Assembly (NCBI GenBank): GCA_965178125.1
Contig: OZ237752.1
Coordinates: 806,001-870,000, forward strand
Length of the DNA: 64,000 nucleotides
Source: Bilabrum cf. latius
Taxonomy: Eukaryota; Bigyra: Bicosoecida; Bigyra; Bicosoecida
Direction: 5' to 3'
Part shown: one piece after another, positions 12,501 through 25,200 of the stretch
Numbering within the stretch: the first letter of the stretch is position 1
Layout of the letters: the number at the start of each line of letters is the position of its first letter
The notes under the pieces: model-generated
Database searches by the model: none
Told to the model about the DNA's origin: nothing
Seen by the model: only the letters and a program-made list of their open reading frames with translations
Translations under genes and position numbers: made by a program

Positions 12501-15091
12501 CGGCTGCGGGCATAGATCAGAAACAAGCTGAGAGTGGCTCCAGCAGCAACCACAGCAGCAGCAGCAGCTCGAGTGCTGGTGCAACAGCGCAGCCATCCCA
12601 CGACGTGCGCCCAGCAACTGTGCCGCTCAAATGGTCTGGTGGCAAAGGGCCGTCTACCGGCCTTCAAGCGCTCGCAGTGGTCGCAGATTCCCAGGCAGCC
12701 GCCCAGGGCAGCGATGAAGCAGGCTTGGTCCTCGATGGAGAGGAAACATTCGCCAGCAGGCTAGACTCGGGGGTGTCGTTCCGGCATGCAGTGGCGCTGC
12801 CGAGACCAGAGCTGGTGCCTCTGCACCTGAAGATCCGGCTGAGGCGGGTAGGCAAACCCGTGCTTCCGAACCCACCGGTGATTGCGCACAAGCTGGCCAG
12901 CAGACGCGCGCGAGAAGCGGCCAAGCCCGTCCAAGTGGAAGCGGAGAGGCTGATGAGGCTGGCGGCAAGAGAGCGAGCCGACGCTGCTGCTTCTGTCGCT
13001 GCAGATGCGGGCGCATTTGAGCAGACTGTCCAGTCGGGTAAAGGAGATTCTCACAGTACTAGCGCATTGACAGGCTCCGCTGAACCGCCCAGCGACGCGG
13101 CCATCCAGGTCCCTATGGAAGGCGGTGACGGATAGAGTCAGCTTGCAGGCCGTGATCCAACCGGCGACGGGGCTGAGAGGGGCACTGGGGAGCGACGCAA
13201 GCGCAGGGCTGCAGCGGCGCGCGTGAGCTATGCCCTTGATGACGATGACGACGACGACGATGACGACGACGATGCGGTGGACGCTGGGGCCATGGTCGAT
13301 GACGATGACTCCGTGGTCGGTGGCAGCGACGAGGACGACGAGGAGGAGGACGGGGCTGCTGGTGGTGGCGCTGTGGAAGAAGTCGACGCGTCGAGCGACG
13401 GAAAAGTGGTGATCCCATTGGAGCTCCTCGAGTCGCTGGACCCGTCCGAGTACGCCCACCACGGCCTCTTCCACAAGTTTGACTGGAAGATGCCAGCAGA
13501 TGGCCAAAGTCGCGCCGTGGCCCGGCGCCTGGCTCGCGGGCAGGACCCGGGCGGCAAACAGAAGGCAGCTGATTCGGGCACCGAAGGCGACGCAGACGAT
13601 GAGGGATTGGCACTGGACGGAGACGCTGACGAATCGAGCCCAACAGCCAGTGGCCAAATCGCTGGCAGTGGGGGTGCTGCACCTAGCAAGAAAGTGTACG
13701 ACTTGAAATCGATCAAGGTGGTGGAGGAGGCCGACGAGGACGCAATCTCCACATCTGACGACGAGAGCGTCATGACAGACATCGTGCGGTGCATGGACGA
13801 TGCCGCTCTGCTCGCGTATGAGGACGAGAGGCATGGCGCGGACGACTTTATCATCTACGGGGTTCGAGCCCAGGACCGGAGCCTGTGGGTGCCCCTGATG
13901 CCGGAGCGGCTGCAGGTGGGTGCGGCTCGCGTTGCATCCATGGCATCGAATGACATGTTGATTGCTGCCGGCAACGCCCTGAACAAGATGCAGGAGGCGG
14001 CAGCGGCCAACGGCGATGCCGGTGCTGTTGCGTACGAGCAGAGACGTCGGGAGGATGAGGAAGCCAGAGAGCAGCAGCGCAGGCAAGATGAGGAGGAGCG
14101 CGAAAGGCAGTACCAAGAGCAGCAAGCAGAGGCCCGGAGGCAGCTGCAGCATCGGCCTGCCATCACCTCTGTTCACGTGGAGGATGACGACGATGACGAC
14201 GATGAGGCGTACACCGCCCCCAACCCCAAGTCTAGGAAAGGTAGGGCCAGGATGAAGCCGCGCGGGCCAGAGCCGAAGAAAGAGACGGCTGGACCCAAAT
14301 CAATCACGTTCAAGGTGCAAGCGGCTCCTGCCACAGAGGACCTGCGCCTTAGACCGATTCTGGCTCACCTGATTGACTGGCGGGCGGACGTGGGGTTCAG
14401 GTGCAGGGTTAGGATCAGCCCAATGTCGCGTGACGTCTCGCAGGTCCTTGCCGAGCGGGAGCGAAGCCCTGATTCGGAGGCAGCAATGGTCGAGAGCGTG
14501 TTGTCTCTGCCTGGATGGAGGCCTGCGAACGACGGCAACGAGACAGCTGGGAAGCAGGAATCAGGCACTACGGCGAGTGCAGATGCGGCGGCGGACGCAA
14601 GTGCAGCGAGCGGTAGTGCCTCTCCGTCTGCCTCCTCATCGGCAACGAGCCCGCCGGTCAAGATCCGCATCAAGCCATTCCCCGGCATGCATGATACCTC
14701 GCGGGCTGGCGCTTCGGCCGGCTCGAAGAGGAGCAGACCGGTAGAGGAGAGTGCAGGCGAGCCTGTGGATCGGTACAGGTCCACACCGCTGGTGGAAGCA
14801 TCCGTGAGGTACCCGCGGTACGGCAAGCAGGGCGCGATGAAGGCCCTGGTCCGTCGCGGCCTTCTGAATCGATTGCCCCTTGACCAAGGGCCCAGGGCCA
14901 AGCTCTTCAGGAAGCAGAGGAGGCAGGCAGAGCGAGCGGCGCAGCAGGGTGGGGCAGGGAAGGAGGACAGCGAGTAGGACGAGGAGACGGCGGCAATGGA
15001 GCGAGCAAGGAAGACAAAGTCAGGGCGGCTGTCTGTGTCGTCAAAGCGCTTGGTGGAGCAACTTGGGACAGCTGGCGGCGAGTTGCTCTGA
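9521..15091 (+). CDS. Large acidic, coiled-coil protein of unknown function
   Basis: I do not recognise the family. The frame runs 1856 codons from ATG 9521 to TGA 15089-15091 across in-frame TAGs at 9656, 11204, about 11252, 12452, 13133 and 14975. The protein is rich in acidic and Ala/Gly/Ser-rich stretches. It has a charged coiled coil near 12.0-12.2 kb (ERRLDEEKRRKEAKEAAERA), a poly-Asp block at about 13.24 kb and a Glu/Gln/Arg coiled coil at about 14.04-14.15 kb. More ordered segments include one near 10.18 kb (LRLKCAICKHVPQDKLPCP), one near 11.82-12.0 kb (KIRTMQVLGTHHIFLCGRW) and a basic C-terminus. The composition suggests a nuclear scaffold or chromatin-associated protein, but this is inference from composition only. 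No intron is needed. Confidence 0.75.
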
Positions 15092-15479
15092 ATAACGACT
15101 ATCCTATTGTACGCCTCCTGATCGAGACCTAGACCTTGATCTGGATGCTGGTGATTGACGACTGGCTGTCATGGCACTGGAAGGGCATCCGATCCTCAAT
15201 ACATCCAAATTAGCACGCATGCAATCACGCAATTCCTGTAGAAGTCCGGCCCATGCGATAACCGCGTATGGGCTCAGTCCGAGCAATGCGCATGCAGCTG
15301 TCCTTGCAGGCAGCTGCCCGTCAGCCCGCGCTGTTCGAATCCCTACAGGGAGGTCGAGTTCCAGCACGGGGCGTCATCCGGTATTCTGCGTGAGCTTCGG
15401 TGATGAACCCATCCCACGGTACACGTTTCAAGCCACACAACCAGTGCAAGCAGCCTGCAATCATGCCTTTTGTGTCACA
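15092..15479. other. Convergent 3' intergenic stretch with a possible short minus-strand ORF
   Basis: The region lies between two convergent gene ends. On the minus strand, about 15367-15104 is open and ends in a Ser-Arg run (SPASRSRSRSRSGG). If UAG is sense it continues into the 3' end of the plus-strand gene before reaching TGA. It could be an alternative 3' exon or chance. A T-arm-like GTTCGAATCC near 15331 has no pairing stem, so I do not call a tRNA. Confidence 0.3.
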
Positions 15480-18359
15480 TTAAGACGACGAACCAGCGCC
15501 AGAGGATGCAGCGGCAGGCCACGCCGCAGCAGCGACCGCCTTCCCCGCAAACTCCTTGCTCCCACTGATGAACATCCTGCAGCGCTCCACGAAGTCCTTG
15601 ACGTTCACGTCGGCGCCGTCAGGCTCGCTGATGACTGCCACCTACAGGGTCATGCAGTCCACCATGTAGCAACGCATGGGCCAAGCGCGCATCGACTCAC
15701 CAAACGAGTTGGATGGCGCATCGTCCACCCAGAACCCGTGCTTCCACTTGAATCGATCCACCATAAACTTACAGGCGCGTTGCCGGGAAAGCATGTCTTC
15801 TGTCTGGTCCAGGTCCACAGCCTCCTCCTTGGCATTCCCCAGAAACCTACCAGACCGCACGGGCCACTGATTCCGAGCATGCGCCTCGGCAATGTAGATC
15901 CCGATCATGGTTGCGTCCTTAGCCTCCAGCCCCAAATCGGCCTCAAGCTCCTTATAAATAAGGGCGAAGCCGCGAAACGGGGGTCAGGATGCGCTGCCCG
16001 CCGCAAGGATGGCCCAACGCCTGCCATCGCGCAGCCACAGGTCGCTGCACCGCTGCCGCAAGGAAGCGTACCTCCACTTGTGTGCCTCGATTGGCCCTGC
16101 AGCGTCCGTCTTTGACTCACTCAGCCTTCTTTCGTCACTCGCAGCTGAGGCGCTGCTGCCTGCAGGGCTGTGAAACTTCCGGATGGCATCCGCTGCAGCA
16201 ACCTTGCTGTCAAAATCGGCCAGCTGGACGCCGCACGGCACGCCATCGCCTTCCTGCAGTAAGCCCCATGCGCACCGATTGTGCTTGCCTGCGATAGAGT
16301 GCTCCGGAAAGTCCCACTGCGCATTCCGCAGCGCAGCCAGGGCCAGCCTCTCGCTGCCGCCGAAGTACGCCAGAAATTCGGGCGATTCTGCGACCACCTT
16401 CCTCTGGATCTCTGTGGCCTCGTCCATCCATTCGCTGGCTGCGGTGCTCTCTCTCGAGTGCATGGCAACCTGCCTCTCCTCTGACCGCCTCATGTCGTTC
16501 TCCCTCTTCACCAGCGAGCCGGTGAGGTGATAGTACTTTGGGTCTGTTGACATGAGGTGCGCCACGCGCTCTAGCAGATCTTGGGAAGCTGCACCGTCCG
16601 CGTATGGGTTGGAAGACACCGGTACGCTGCTGCCTGTGGCCAGCAGAGAAGCAGACGGAGCAAAGTCGCCAGACGTTTTAGACTCCGATGCACCGGCTGA
16701 TGTGGCAGCGCTTGGAACCGCTGCAGGTCGCGAGGGGATGATACCTGCTGCTGGCATGTGATCACCGATGCCACCGAGCACCAGCACGGCAGTCTCCTCC
16801 TCGGCTTCGGTGACTGCACTGGCATCTTCTTTCTCAGGCTTGTCAAGACCAAGCAGACCGGCTACCTATATGGCCTGCTTCGCGAGGGTGGGTCCGGCGG
16901 GGCAGATGATGGACCTGCCTCCGCCCACGCCCGGCACCGCAATGTCTAGCTGCGGCCACCTCACGGGCACATTGCCCCGGGAAACAGCGCACTTGCGCAC
17001 CTCTGGCAGCGATAGCAGCTCTGACACGGGCATGTCTGGGCGCAGCTTTGGCACGATGACCGTGCGGCCGACACCATCGGATTCAGGTGACTCGACAAGG
17101 ACGGTGAATGTCTCCGGGTTTGCCGAGGGTGCGATCGGAGCGCCGGCCATTGGATTCGCACTGGGGCCTTGCGGCCAAGTTGGGGGTGCTGATCCCTTCT
17201 CTGCCTCTACTGCACGAATGGCTCGACTTGTCCCTGGTGATTCGCTTGCTGCTGGTCTTGCTGCTGCTACATCTGCTCTATACATGATTGCATCTGCGAG
17301 ACTCCGTGGACCTGGGCTGCTCCCGCCAGATACTGATGCTTCGCTTAATCTTTTCGATGGTCCTACTGGTACTACTTCTGCATACGAGGCTCCGCTAGCC
17401 GCGGTCGCGGAGGAGGGAGGTCGCAGTTGCGGTGTGTAGATCGCCCTGAGGGCGCCTACACACAGCCCGTGAATCGGATCGCCAGGATGCAGTGCTCTCG
17501 TCACGCGAGGACCGGCAGGGGCAACTGCCAGGGATGGGCGAGCAATTCCTGCGCCTGCTCGCCTGCCCACGCGGATTCGGATCGTTGACGGGAGCACCTG
17601 CTCGGATACCTTGCTCGCCTGGTATGGCGCGGCCGTGGTAGCTGCCACATCATCAATGGGAATCGCAGCGTCTTCTTTACGCTCCGCATCAGACCCATTG
17701 CCCAATTTAGCTGGAGATTTCAGTCTTGCCGCCAGCTGCCCGCTTCGCCACGCAATTGCTCCGAGGTCTCGTACTGTTGCAGCCCTGGGGAGCCCATCAC
17801 AGCCATCAGGATCGCCTTCAAGGACAGGTACAAACACACGAGACTCTATAGCAATTGGCAAACTGCAGTCCATGCGATGTGAAAGGCTTGCCCGAATCGA
17901 AGCCGCCAGCTCGACCGCCACAACTTCACTCGATGGACGATGAAGCCGGAAAGCACTCATTTTCCCATCTGGCAGCAAAACAGGCACCTGCATAGATGAT
18001 TTGGCTGACTATCTTTTTACAGAGTCTCGCGCGTCCAACTGAGATCGAGCATGAAGCGATAACGCACCCTTGATTCGCGACAGATTGCCAGCAGCGGTGG
18101 TAAACTCTCTTGCCAATGCCTTGTTCTCGACGTACTCTCTCCCTTTCTCGAGCGAGAACATATTTGAGGATGATCTTCCTGGGATAATGCACAAAGTAAC
18201 CTTGGGGTCTAGATACAGAGCCGCCACGGCGGCGTTCTCGACAGCATCACGCAAGCTGCCGATCTCGGCTACCTGATCTGCCAAGACTCGAACTTCTATC
18301 TGCCTGTCGCGAAGCCTCCGCCTGGATATAGGCAACTTAACTTGCACGCTAGCCTTCAT
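15480..18359 (-). CDS. Unrecognised conserved-looking protein, interrupted by one in-frame UGA
   Basis: The frame runs from ATG 18359 to TAA 15480-15482 (960 codons) across TAGs at 18009, 16866 and 15642. The N-terminal 115 residues look folded. The middle is Ala/Pro/Ser-rich. The C-terminal 130 residues look highly structured, with aromatic and Trp-rich strings such as NQWPVRSGRFLGNAKEEAVD, FKWKHGFWVDDAPSNSFGES and MRCYMVDCMTL. I cannot name the family. A single TGA at 15984-15986 lies in the same frame, with good coding potential on both sides and no GT-AG pair nearby that would remove it in frame. It may be a sequencing error, a UGA recoding event (for example selenocysteine) or a recent null mutation. 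If real and not read through, the gene splits there. The divergent neighbour starts 138 bp away. Confidence 0.6.
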
Positions 18360-18497
18360 TAGGAGAGATCCTAGCCCTGTATCGGGTGCAAGTGCCTCGT
18401 CTTTCGGAAAATCCGGTATATTTGATTAGCATTGCAAAACTGCTCGCAACCAATCCAGCCGTTTGACAGCATCTTTCGGACGCAATATCACCGAACC
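18360..18497. promoter_or_regulatory. Short bidirectional promoter region
   Basis: Only 138 bp separate the start codons of the minus-strand gene (18359) and the plus-strand Tudor-like gene (18498). Both promoters must lie here or overlap the coding regions. No motif is recognisable by eye. Confidence 0.5.
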
Positions 18498-21400
18498 ATG
18501 GCAGGTTATTCTTATGGACGGGATGGAAACTATATGGGAGGTCTTGAATCTAGCGGCGAATAGGATCGCGGATTCGGTTACGGCGATGATCTCGGTGGAA
18601 GCGATAGTTTTGGGAATTCTGCCGGGAACGGTGGATACGACGACAGTGCTGACTACGACTTTGGTATTGAGGATGCAGCAGCATAGGAGGGTGGTAGAAG
18701 TGCTTCTCCCCCAAAAGGGCGTGTGAGTGGGAAGGATGCTTTGGCCCAAGCAAAGGCTGCGTTGGCCAAGGCTGGATTTGCAGGCGGTCGTCACGGTGGC
18801 TTCCGATCCAATCGCACGAAGGAAATTCCAACCGCTCAGCCAGGCAGTGCGGCTTCAGGAAGAAGCAGCGGATTCGGTCGCGATCGGCAGTCCCCTGGTG
18901 CGGCTCCAGGCGGCGGCTTCGCGATCGAAGACGACGAGGACTCTTCAGTGAGCGACTTCGAGTTCGACGCCGGCGGCGAAGGCGGAAACCGCACTCCGCA
19001 TTTGGCTGGAGGTAATCATGCAACAGGAATGACTAGGCAAACCGCAGCTAGAGGTAGTGGTGGGCTGAGTGGCTGGGAAGACGACGACGACAGAGCCGGC
19101 GGCGGCCTCGTGGGTGGCTTGGACGGGGGGGCGCCCATCCCGCCTACTGCTGCGGGCCTGGGAGACGGGGACGATGACGATGACGATAACGATGACGATG
19201 AATCTATTGAACTGAATGCAGAGGGGCTGGGCGTGGCGGCTCCGCGGCAGGGCAGCAGCGGCCGCAACCACCAGGCAGCATCGACCAGACACCCAGGCGC
19301 GGCCAGGACGGCCGCAGGCTCGGGCGGGTCTGCCGGTCGAAACTCTTCACCGGTGGATGAGTTCGTGCTGGAGGATTCCGACTCGTTTGGCTCCTCTGAC
19401 GCGCGCCCCCTGTCCCCGGGCACTCTGAGACAACAGGCCGCCGCCCGGGTCGCTGCACGGAGGGGAGTGACGAGTGCTGGGGGTGTGATGAGTGGCCCCA
19501 GCGGTGGGGCCGCTGGCACCGGCAATCGGCAGTCCTCCATTGCGTCGGTTCTGGCGGGGATTGGGCCTCACGGCGGGTAGGGCAGGCAACCAGTGGGACC
19601 GGGCGCGGTGGCTGGCCACTACGGTGACGTGAGCGCTGACTCGATCCCTGACGACGATGACAGCCTGGAAATTGACGCGGGGGCTGGTGCAGGAGCTGGA
19701 GGTGCTGCTACAACCGCTGCTAGATATGCCGTTGCCACGCAGGGCAGCGGGGCTGGCAGCACACCAGCCCACCATCCGATCCCAGTTGGGACCCGAGTGA
19801 CGGCGCGATTCGGCGGGTCGTCAGGGGATGAGTGGTACGGGGGCAAAGTCATGAACTGCAGGCACGTGGGCGCCAAGACCGGCGAGGATCCTGCCGTTGC
19901 CTGGATCTACGAGATCGACTACGATGACGGCGACCATGAGGACGACTTGGAGGGCACTTGGGTCAGGCCGAAAGACGGCGAGGTGGGCCGGATGATGCAG
20001 CAGCAGAGGTAGGAATAGCAGACGGCGCCTCAGTAGCATTCGGGCAGCAACTCGCGCCCGACAGCAGGCCAGTCTCAACCTCTCACGGAGCAAGGGTCGC
20101 ACGTGCCCAGCGTGGCTGGTGGAGACACCGCCTCCGAGATACCGGACGACGACGAGTCCAGCCAGCGGGCATCACAAACCAGCCCACGGCCAGGATCCGG
20201 CTCGCAAGGCCTTGCACGGCAGCAAGGTCAGGGCTAGGGCTAGCTTAAGTTCATAGGCTCGATCGGGAGGTAGTCGAGCAACCTGACCGTTGGCACGAGG
20301 TATTCGGAGGATTTCGAGGACGAAGAGGGCGAGGGTGAAGGGGTTGAGGAGGATGGGGACGGGGATGGGGATGCTGGGGAAACCGGGCGGGTGCACACGC
20401 ACGCAGACAGCGGCAAGCCGCCTCGTGCTGCTGCTGTGCAGCCATTTGCTGGCAGCGCGGTGCGGGGTGGCGACGTGGCCAACTCGCCCACAGGTACCCG
20501 CGACAACGAAGCCGAGGACACGTACGGCTCAGAGCAGTTCGAGTCGACGGGCATGACTGGCTCGCTAAGGCGGTCGGGTGTTGGTCGCCTGTCAGGACAG
20601 TCGCCTGCCAGTGGGCAGGCCCGCCCCAGCCAGCACTCTCGCGTGGCGTGGAGCCGTGACCTGGAGTCAGATGGCAGGCCAGCAGTTGCACAAGTTCGGT
20701 CTGTGGGCATATAGTGCGATTTAGCAGCACCCACCGGAGGTGGCAGGGGTCCTCCGTTCGCCCGGATTGGCAGGGATGCTTCCCTTGGACGATCGGATGC
20801 TGGCACTGGACCCGACGGTGAACAGCATCAGCATCAGCACGTACCCCAGGGCCAATCGGCTGGCGGCGTGTGGGCATGGCACCCTGCTCTTGGACAGGTC
20901 TGGGTGCCGAGCCCAGCCAACGCTTCTTCCTTCGGCCGGGGAGTCCCTCCCCCGCCCCCTCCTCCTGCCCACCAGCACCAGGTTATGCCGCCACAGCTGC
21001 CGCACATGGGTATGGGAGGCATGGGTATGGGACCAACAGGACCGAGCATGGCAGGACCCTTCGCGGGTGGGGCGTGGGGGTACCCGTCCGGTCACGCGCA
21101 GTTCGGGGGTGTCTATGGCGGCCCGTGGCAGCAACCAACACCAGCTGCAAGCGCGCAATCTACGTTTTCTGGAGACAATGCGCGCCTACAGCTGCTGGCA
21201 CGCGCGGTGGAGGGCTTGGGTGGTGTGTCGGGGCATGCTGCGGCCTCGCGAGCTGCCTTCGCCGGGGGGGCGAGCGCTTCGGGACAGCGCGCAAAAAGTA
21301 CGCAGAATGACGGGCCTGGTGGAGGTGGTGCTAACGAAATACCATCAAAAGTTGAGTCCGTTGGACCCAGCAGAAGTGATGCTGGAGCACGGGGATCCGC

Positions 21401-21833
21401 TGCGGCAGCAGAGTCGGCAGCAGCAGCATCACAGCAGCAGCAGCAACCGCCCCAGACCGCGGCAGGACTCGGACTCGGACTCGGAGGGAGCCTGTTCCCC
21501 GGAAGCTCCCCCCTCGCGCACGCACTGGCCACCGTACTGTCGCGCCGGTCCGCAACGAGCTGGTCTCAGCCACTTTTGCCTGGGCGAAGCATGCGCTACG
21601 CGGACAGGGTATTGTCCCACCTGCAGGTCGTGCGCCAGTCGTTGAGGCAGACCCGAGAAGCTGCTCAGCTGCGGCAGATGCCACAAAACACAGGCTAGAG
21701 CGGTGGGAAGGACACGCATGGGGTTGGGACGAGGGATCCGCTCACCGGATGGGACCTCAGCCGGCGGCCGCAGGTGGTGGGTCCTGCCCAAGCCAAGGAC
21801 ATCGTCGCAGAGCGGGAGGCTGCAGGACTGTGA
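18498..21833 (+). CDS. Low-complexity protein with a Tudor/Agenet-like domain
   Basis: The frame is open from ATG 18498 to TGA 21831 (1111 residues) only if TAG is sense; eleven in-frame TAGs occur, seven of them between 20010 and 20270. The N-terminus is Gly/Tyr/Asp-rich and acidic. One compact domain at about 19.78-20.0 kb reads VGTRVTARFGG, then DEWYGGKVMN, then YEIDYDDGDHEDDLEG. This is the barrel pattern of Tudor/Agenet-like modules, which bind methylated Lys or Arg. The rest is Ser/Gly/Gln/His-rich with acidic patches. A C-terminal helix (RYADRVLSHLQVVRQSLRQT) may form a coiled coil. I infer a chromatin or RNP adaptor, but the family is not identified. The Gln-rich setting around several TAGs is compatible with Gln. 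Confidence 0.7.
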
Positions 21834-22201
21834 AACGAATCAAGAGGTGGGCGGCGCGTCGGAGAGGCGTGCTTGCGTTATTGAGTAGAAACAAAGATGG
21901 AATGTTGTGTGTTTAACGGCATTTGGATCCACCATGTGTTTGTCTAGGTGCACTTTCACGCCAAAACACGCTACCCGATCCAAGCCCGGCAGACGAAAGA
22001 CAGGCTCAAGTGATAGAGTCAGCTGCTGCCAAAGTCCCAACGAGATCACACGGAGCAGTCCATGCATACCGAGAGAAGCGCAGTCTCGACCTGGATTGAG
22101 ACCCTTGGAGACAGCGATTCGCCCATCTCCCTCGATCCGATGGTCCCTACCGCAGGTGCAACCACACCACCGCCGCACATTCGCTCGAATGCAACGCCAC
22201 A
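21834..22201. other. Convergent 3' intergenic region
   Basis: This 368-bp stretch lies between the TGA of the Tudor-like gene and the TGA of the penicillin-acylase-family gene. I see no ORF with coding character, no RNA gene and no obvious repeat in it. Confidence 0.5.
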
Positions 22202-25200
22202 TCACGGCTTCAGCTTCAGCTGATCTCCTCCGTACGACTCCAGGTCCATCGGCAGGTACTCGCCACGCGCCCACTTCTCAAGCAGCGCCGTGTACCCTGT
22301 AGAAAACTCGTTGCCGTCCTGCCCAAGCGGATTGAGGTACCGAGACGCCGGCATGTCCCCGAGGTCTACGATCTGCCGGTAGGACGGCCCCGCCACCTGA
22401 TGCATGTCGCCGTTAAGATCGTCCAGCGCAAACATGCCCACGTTCACGCTGCTGCCGTCGCCCCCGTGCCCGATCTCTCGGTTGGCCATGCACTTGAGGG
22501 GTGACTGGCCCAGGATGATGTGCGCGAACAGGCCCTTGTGCAGACCAACGCCCCACTGGTACTTCTCCGGGCCCTTGCTGCCTCGTGCCACAGCGTGCAC
22601 GAGCTCGCCGTGCCTGTGCTCCACGTCGCTCAGAGACTGAGCCAGGAGGACGCCGCAGCCGTCGGGACACGACGAAGCATCGCCGCCGGTGAGGGCGTTC
22701 CAAAGCCACCCAGGGTCCCTCCAGATGATGCCACCCGTGCTCTGCTCGGCGCGATGCGCCAGGGCGCGCCGCCACATGGACACCAGGGTTGCCTCTGGTG
22801 AACCCACCTCCATCTGAACGGTCCAGTTGGCCAGGTTGCGGACGGCCTCTGCCGCGGTGGAGGACAGCGACAGCGGAGCTTCGGTGGCCTTTGGCCCCGC
22901 GAGCCCGAGCTGTACGGCACCCCTGAGCATGTCTGCTGCCATGTAGGAGCGGTAGTCCAGCTGGATGTTCGGCATGTCGTCCCGCGTGAGTTTGTGGTTG
23001 GCGGCTTCGGCCTAGCACACGAGGTCGGTGATCCTCTTTGCCCTATATCCCACGGACCCAGAGTCCCAGTCGTAGGTGATGGCATGCGGGTACGTAGGCG
23101 GCGTAATCCGGTTGTTGGCCGTGACGATGAGGTCTTCGGGGGGGTTCAAGGCCGCGGGCATCTGGTCAAAGTCGAGGATGCCCTTCCAGTCGTACTTGGG
23201 GTCGCCCTCCCCGGGCACCACCCAGCTGCCAGAGAACGACGGGTCCCGGATCGGCACCTTGCCCGTCATGCGGTAGGCAATGTTGCCCTGGGTGTCCGCG
23301 AACATCATGTTCTGCGAGGGGTTTACGAACGTTCGCAAAGCGTGCTCCCACTGGCCGTGGTCCCTGGCCTGCTGGATGCGGAAGAAGGACTCGTAGGTCG
23401 TGTCGTTGATGCTCGGGTCGGAGCCGATCCACCGCAGGGCGACGGGAGGGTGCGACTAGGACGGCCGGTACTTGGCGAACTGCATCAGGTCTGTGATGAC
23501 GGGCCCGTAAGGAGTCTCCCGCACGTTGAGCACCTCTGGTTTCTTCTTTCCCTTGATCACAATCTCTTCCCTTCGGATGTTGTAGTCCTTCCAGACCCCC
23601 TTGTACTTGTACTGGGGAAAGCCTCCCTCTGGGTTGGGCCTCTCGTTCATTGCGAACAGGTCCTGCACGTCTGCTCCCGAGTTCGTGACTCCCCAGGCGA
23701 TGTGACGATTGCGTCCGATCACGACCGAGGGCAACCCAACGAAGACCGCTCCCATTGCATCCAGCTGAGGGTCGCTGGCCGTTCCGTTCCCAATGGCCTT
23801 CAAATGGGTAGCGACCCAGATGGACGGGGCCATGAGAGTCAAGTGCGGGTCGTTGCACAAGATAGGCTTCCCTGTCTTGGTCCTGCTGCCTCCGATGACC
23901 CAGCCATTCGAGGCCCCCAGCCCGTCGCTCTTGAGCATCTTCCCGAACTTGCCGAACTTGAGCCCCTCAGGAAGCACCAGGTCCAGCCACGACGCTGAGC
24001 CATCCCCTTCGTCCGCGTCGTCTTCTTCCTTCTTATCAGAGCGGAAGAAGCCATCGGACTCCGTGCCTTCTTGCGAAAGGACGTCGCCGTATGCCTCCTG
24101 CATGGCCCGCCGGATGCGGGCCAGAGCCTGCTGCGAGTCAGCGTCTGGAAGCTCGGCGCCCATGGCTCCCAGCACGTCCGCCGCTGACACCGAGGCTGCG
24201 CCCTCCACCGAGGCTGAACTCTAGAGGCTATCCGTGGAGCTGTTGGACCACGGGTTGCCCCCTGCGTCTGGGTTGCCCGCAGGGTCCGTGTAGGGGTACT
24301 GGCACCCGTACACGTTGGCGGGGTCAGACCCCGGGTGCCCCGCGGGATCGATTCCCGCCGGTGATAGCGCGATGGGGAAGCGGCTGGTGTTGTACGGGGG
24401 CATCAGCTGCACGGTGCGCTCCTCCGAGAGCCCGCTCAGCTGGTTCAGCTCGTATCTATCGAGGCACTTCTTTAGGTTGCCCGCTAGCTCCCAGGCCATG
24501 ATCTTCTCCCACACCAGCGAGTCCTCTATCCTCCATGGGGCCAGCTGCCCGGTCTTGACACCGAGCACGGTGAACTCCAAGGGCCGTTGGGAGTGCTTGG
24601 ATTGCACCCACTGGTTGATGCCGTCGGCGTAGGCCTGCAGGACCATGGTGGCTTCTGCCGAAAGGCTCGGCTTGGCTCGCTTGGCGGCCTCGTACACGTT
24701 CAGCGCTCGCATGAGCTGGTCCATTTCCAGCCCTCCCTTGCCCACGATCTCGCTCAACCTGCCCTGTCCGACCCTCCTCTGGAACTCCAGCTGCCACAGC
24801 CGCATGGAGGCGTGGTTGATGCCGAGTGCGAACGCCGCGTCGTGCATCGAGTTCGCGTTAATGTGAACCGTTCCATGCCCGTCGTGTGTGTGGCCCGCAC
24901 CGCTGTATGTGATAGTAACTTCGTCTTGCAAGTGCCCGAACCGCATCGTGCCGGTGCGCCTGACTTTGGCAGCGCCCCTGGCATACACTACGGCGAAACC
25001 AAGTACCCATGTGAACACAACGGCGAGCACGCAAACTGCCCTCATGGTCCAAGCAGCGACACAAAGCGGCGTGCTGGATTTCATTGATAGCGAAGAACCG
25101 CCTGCGTTCGCGCTATCTCCCCATTGGTTTGCATTACCGCTGGTTCTTTTGTTTACGGCAGTATCGCCGTAAAACCCATCTTCAGTCTTAGATTCTTCCA

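Noticed and set aside
13228-13854. Ser-rich minus-strand frame opposite the poly-Asp region
   Set aside because: It is the complement of GAC/GAT-rich coding sequence of the large acidic gene; no independent support.
15320-15350. Possible tRNA T-arm (GTTCGAATCC)
   Set aside because: The flanking bases do not pair into a T stem, and no D-arm, anticodon arm or acceptor stem is found on either strand.
22994-23998. Long plus-strand frame opposite the penicillin-acylase-family gene
   Set aside because: It is an antisense shadow; the minus strand carries the conserved Ntn-hydrolase motifs.
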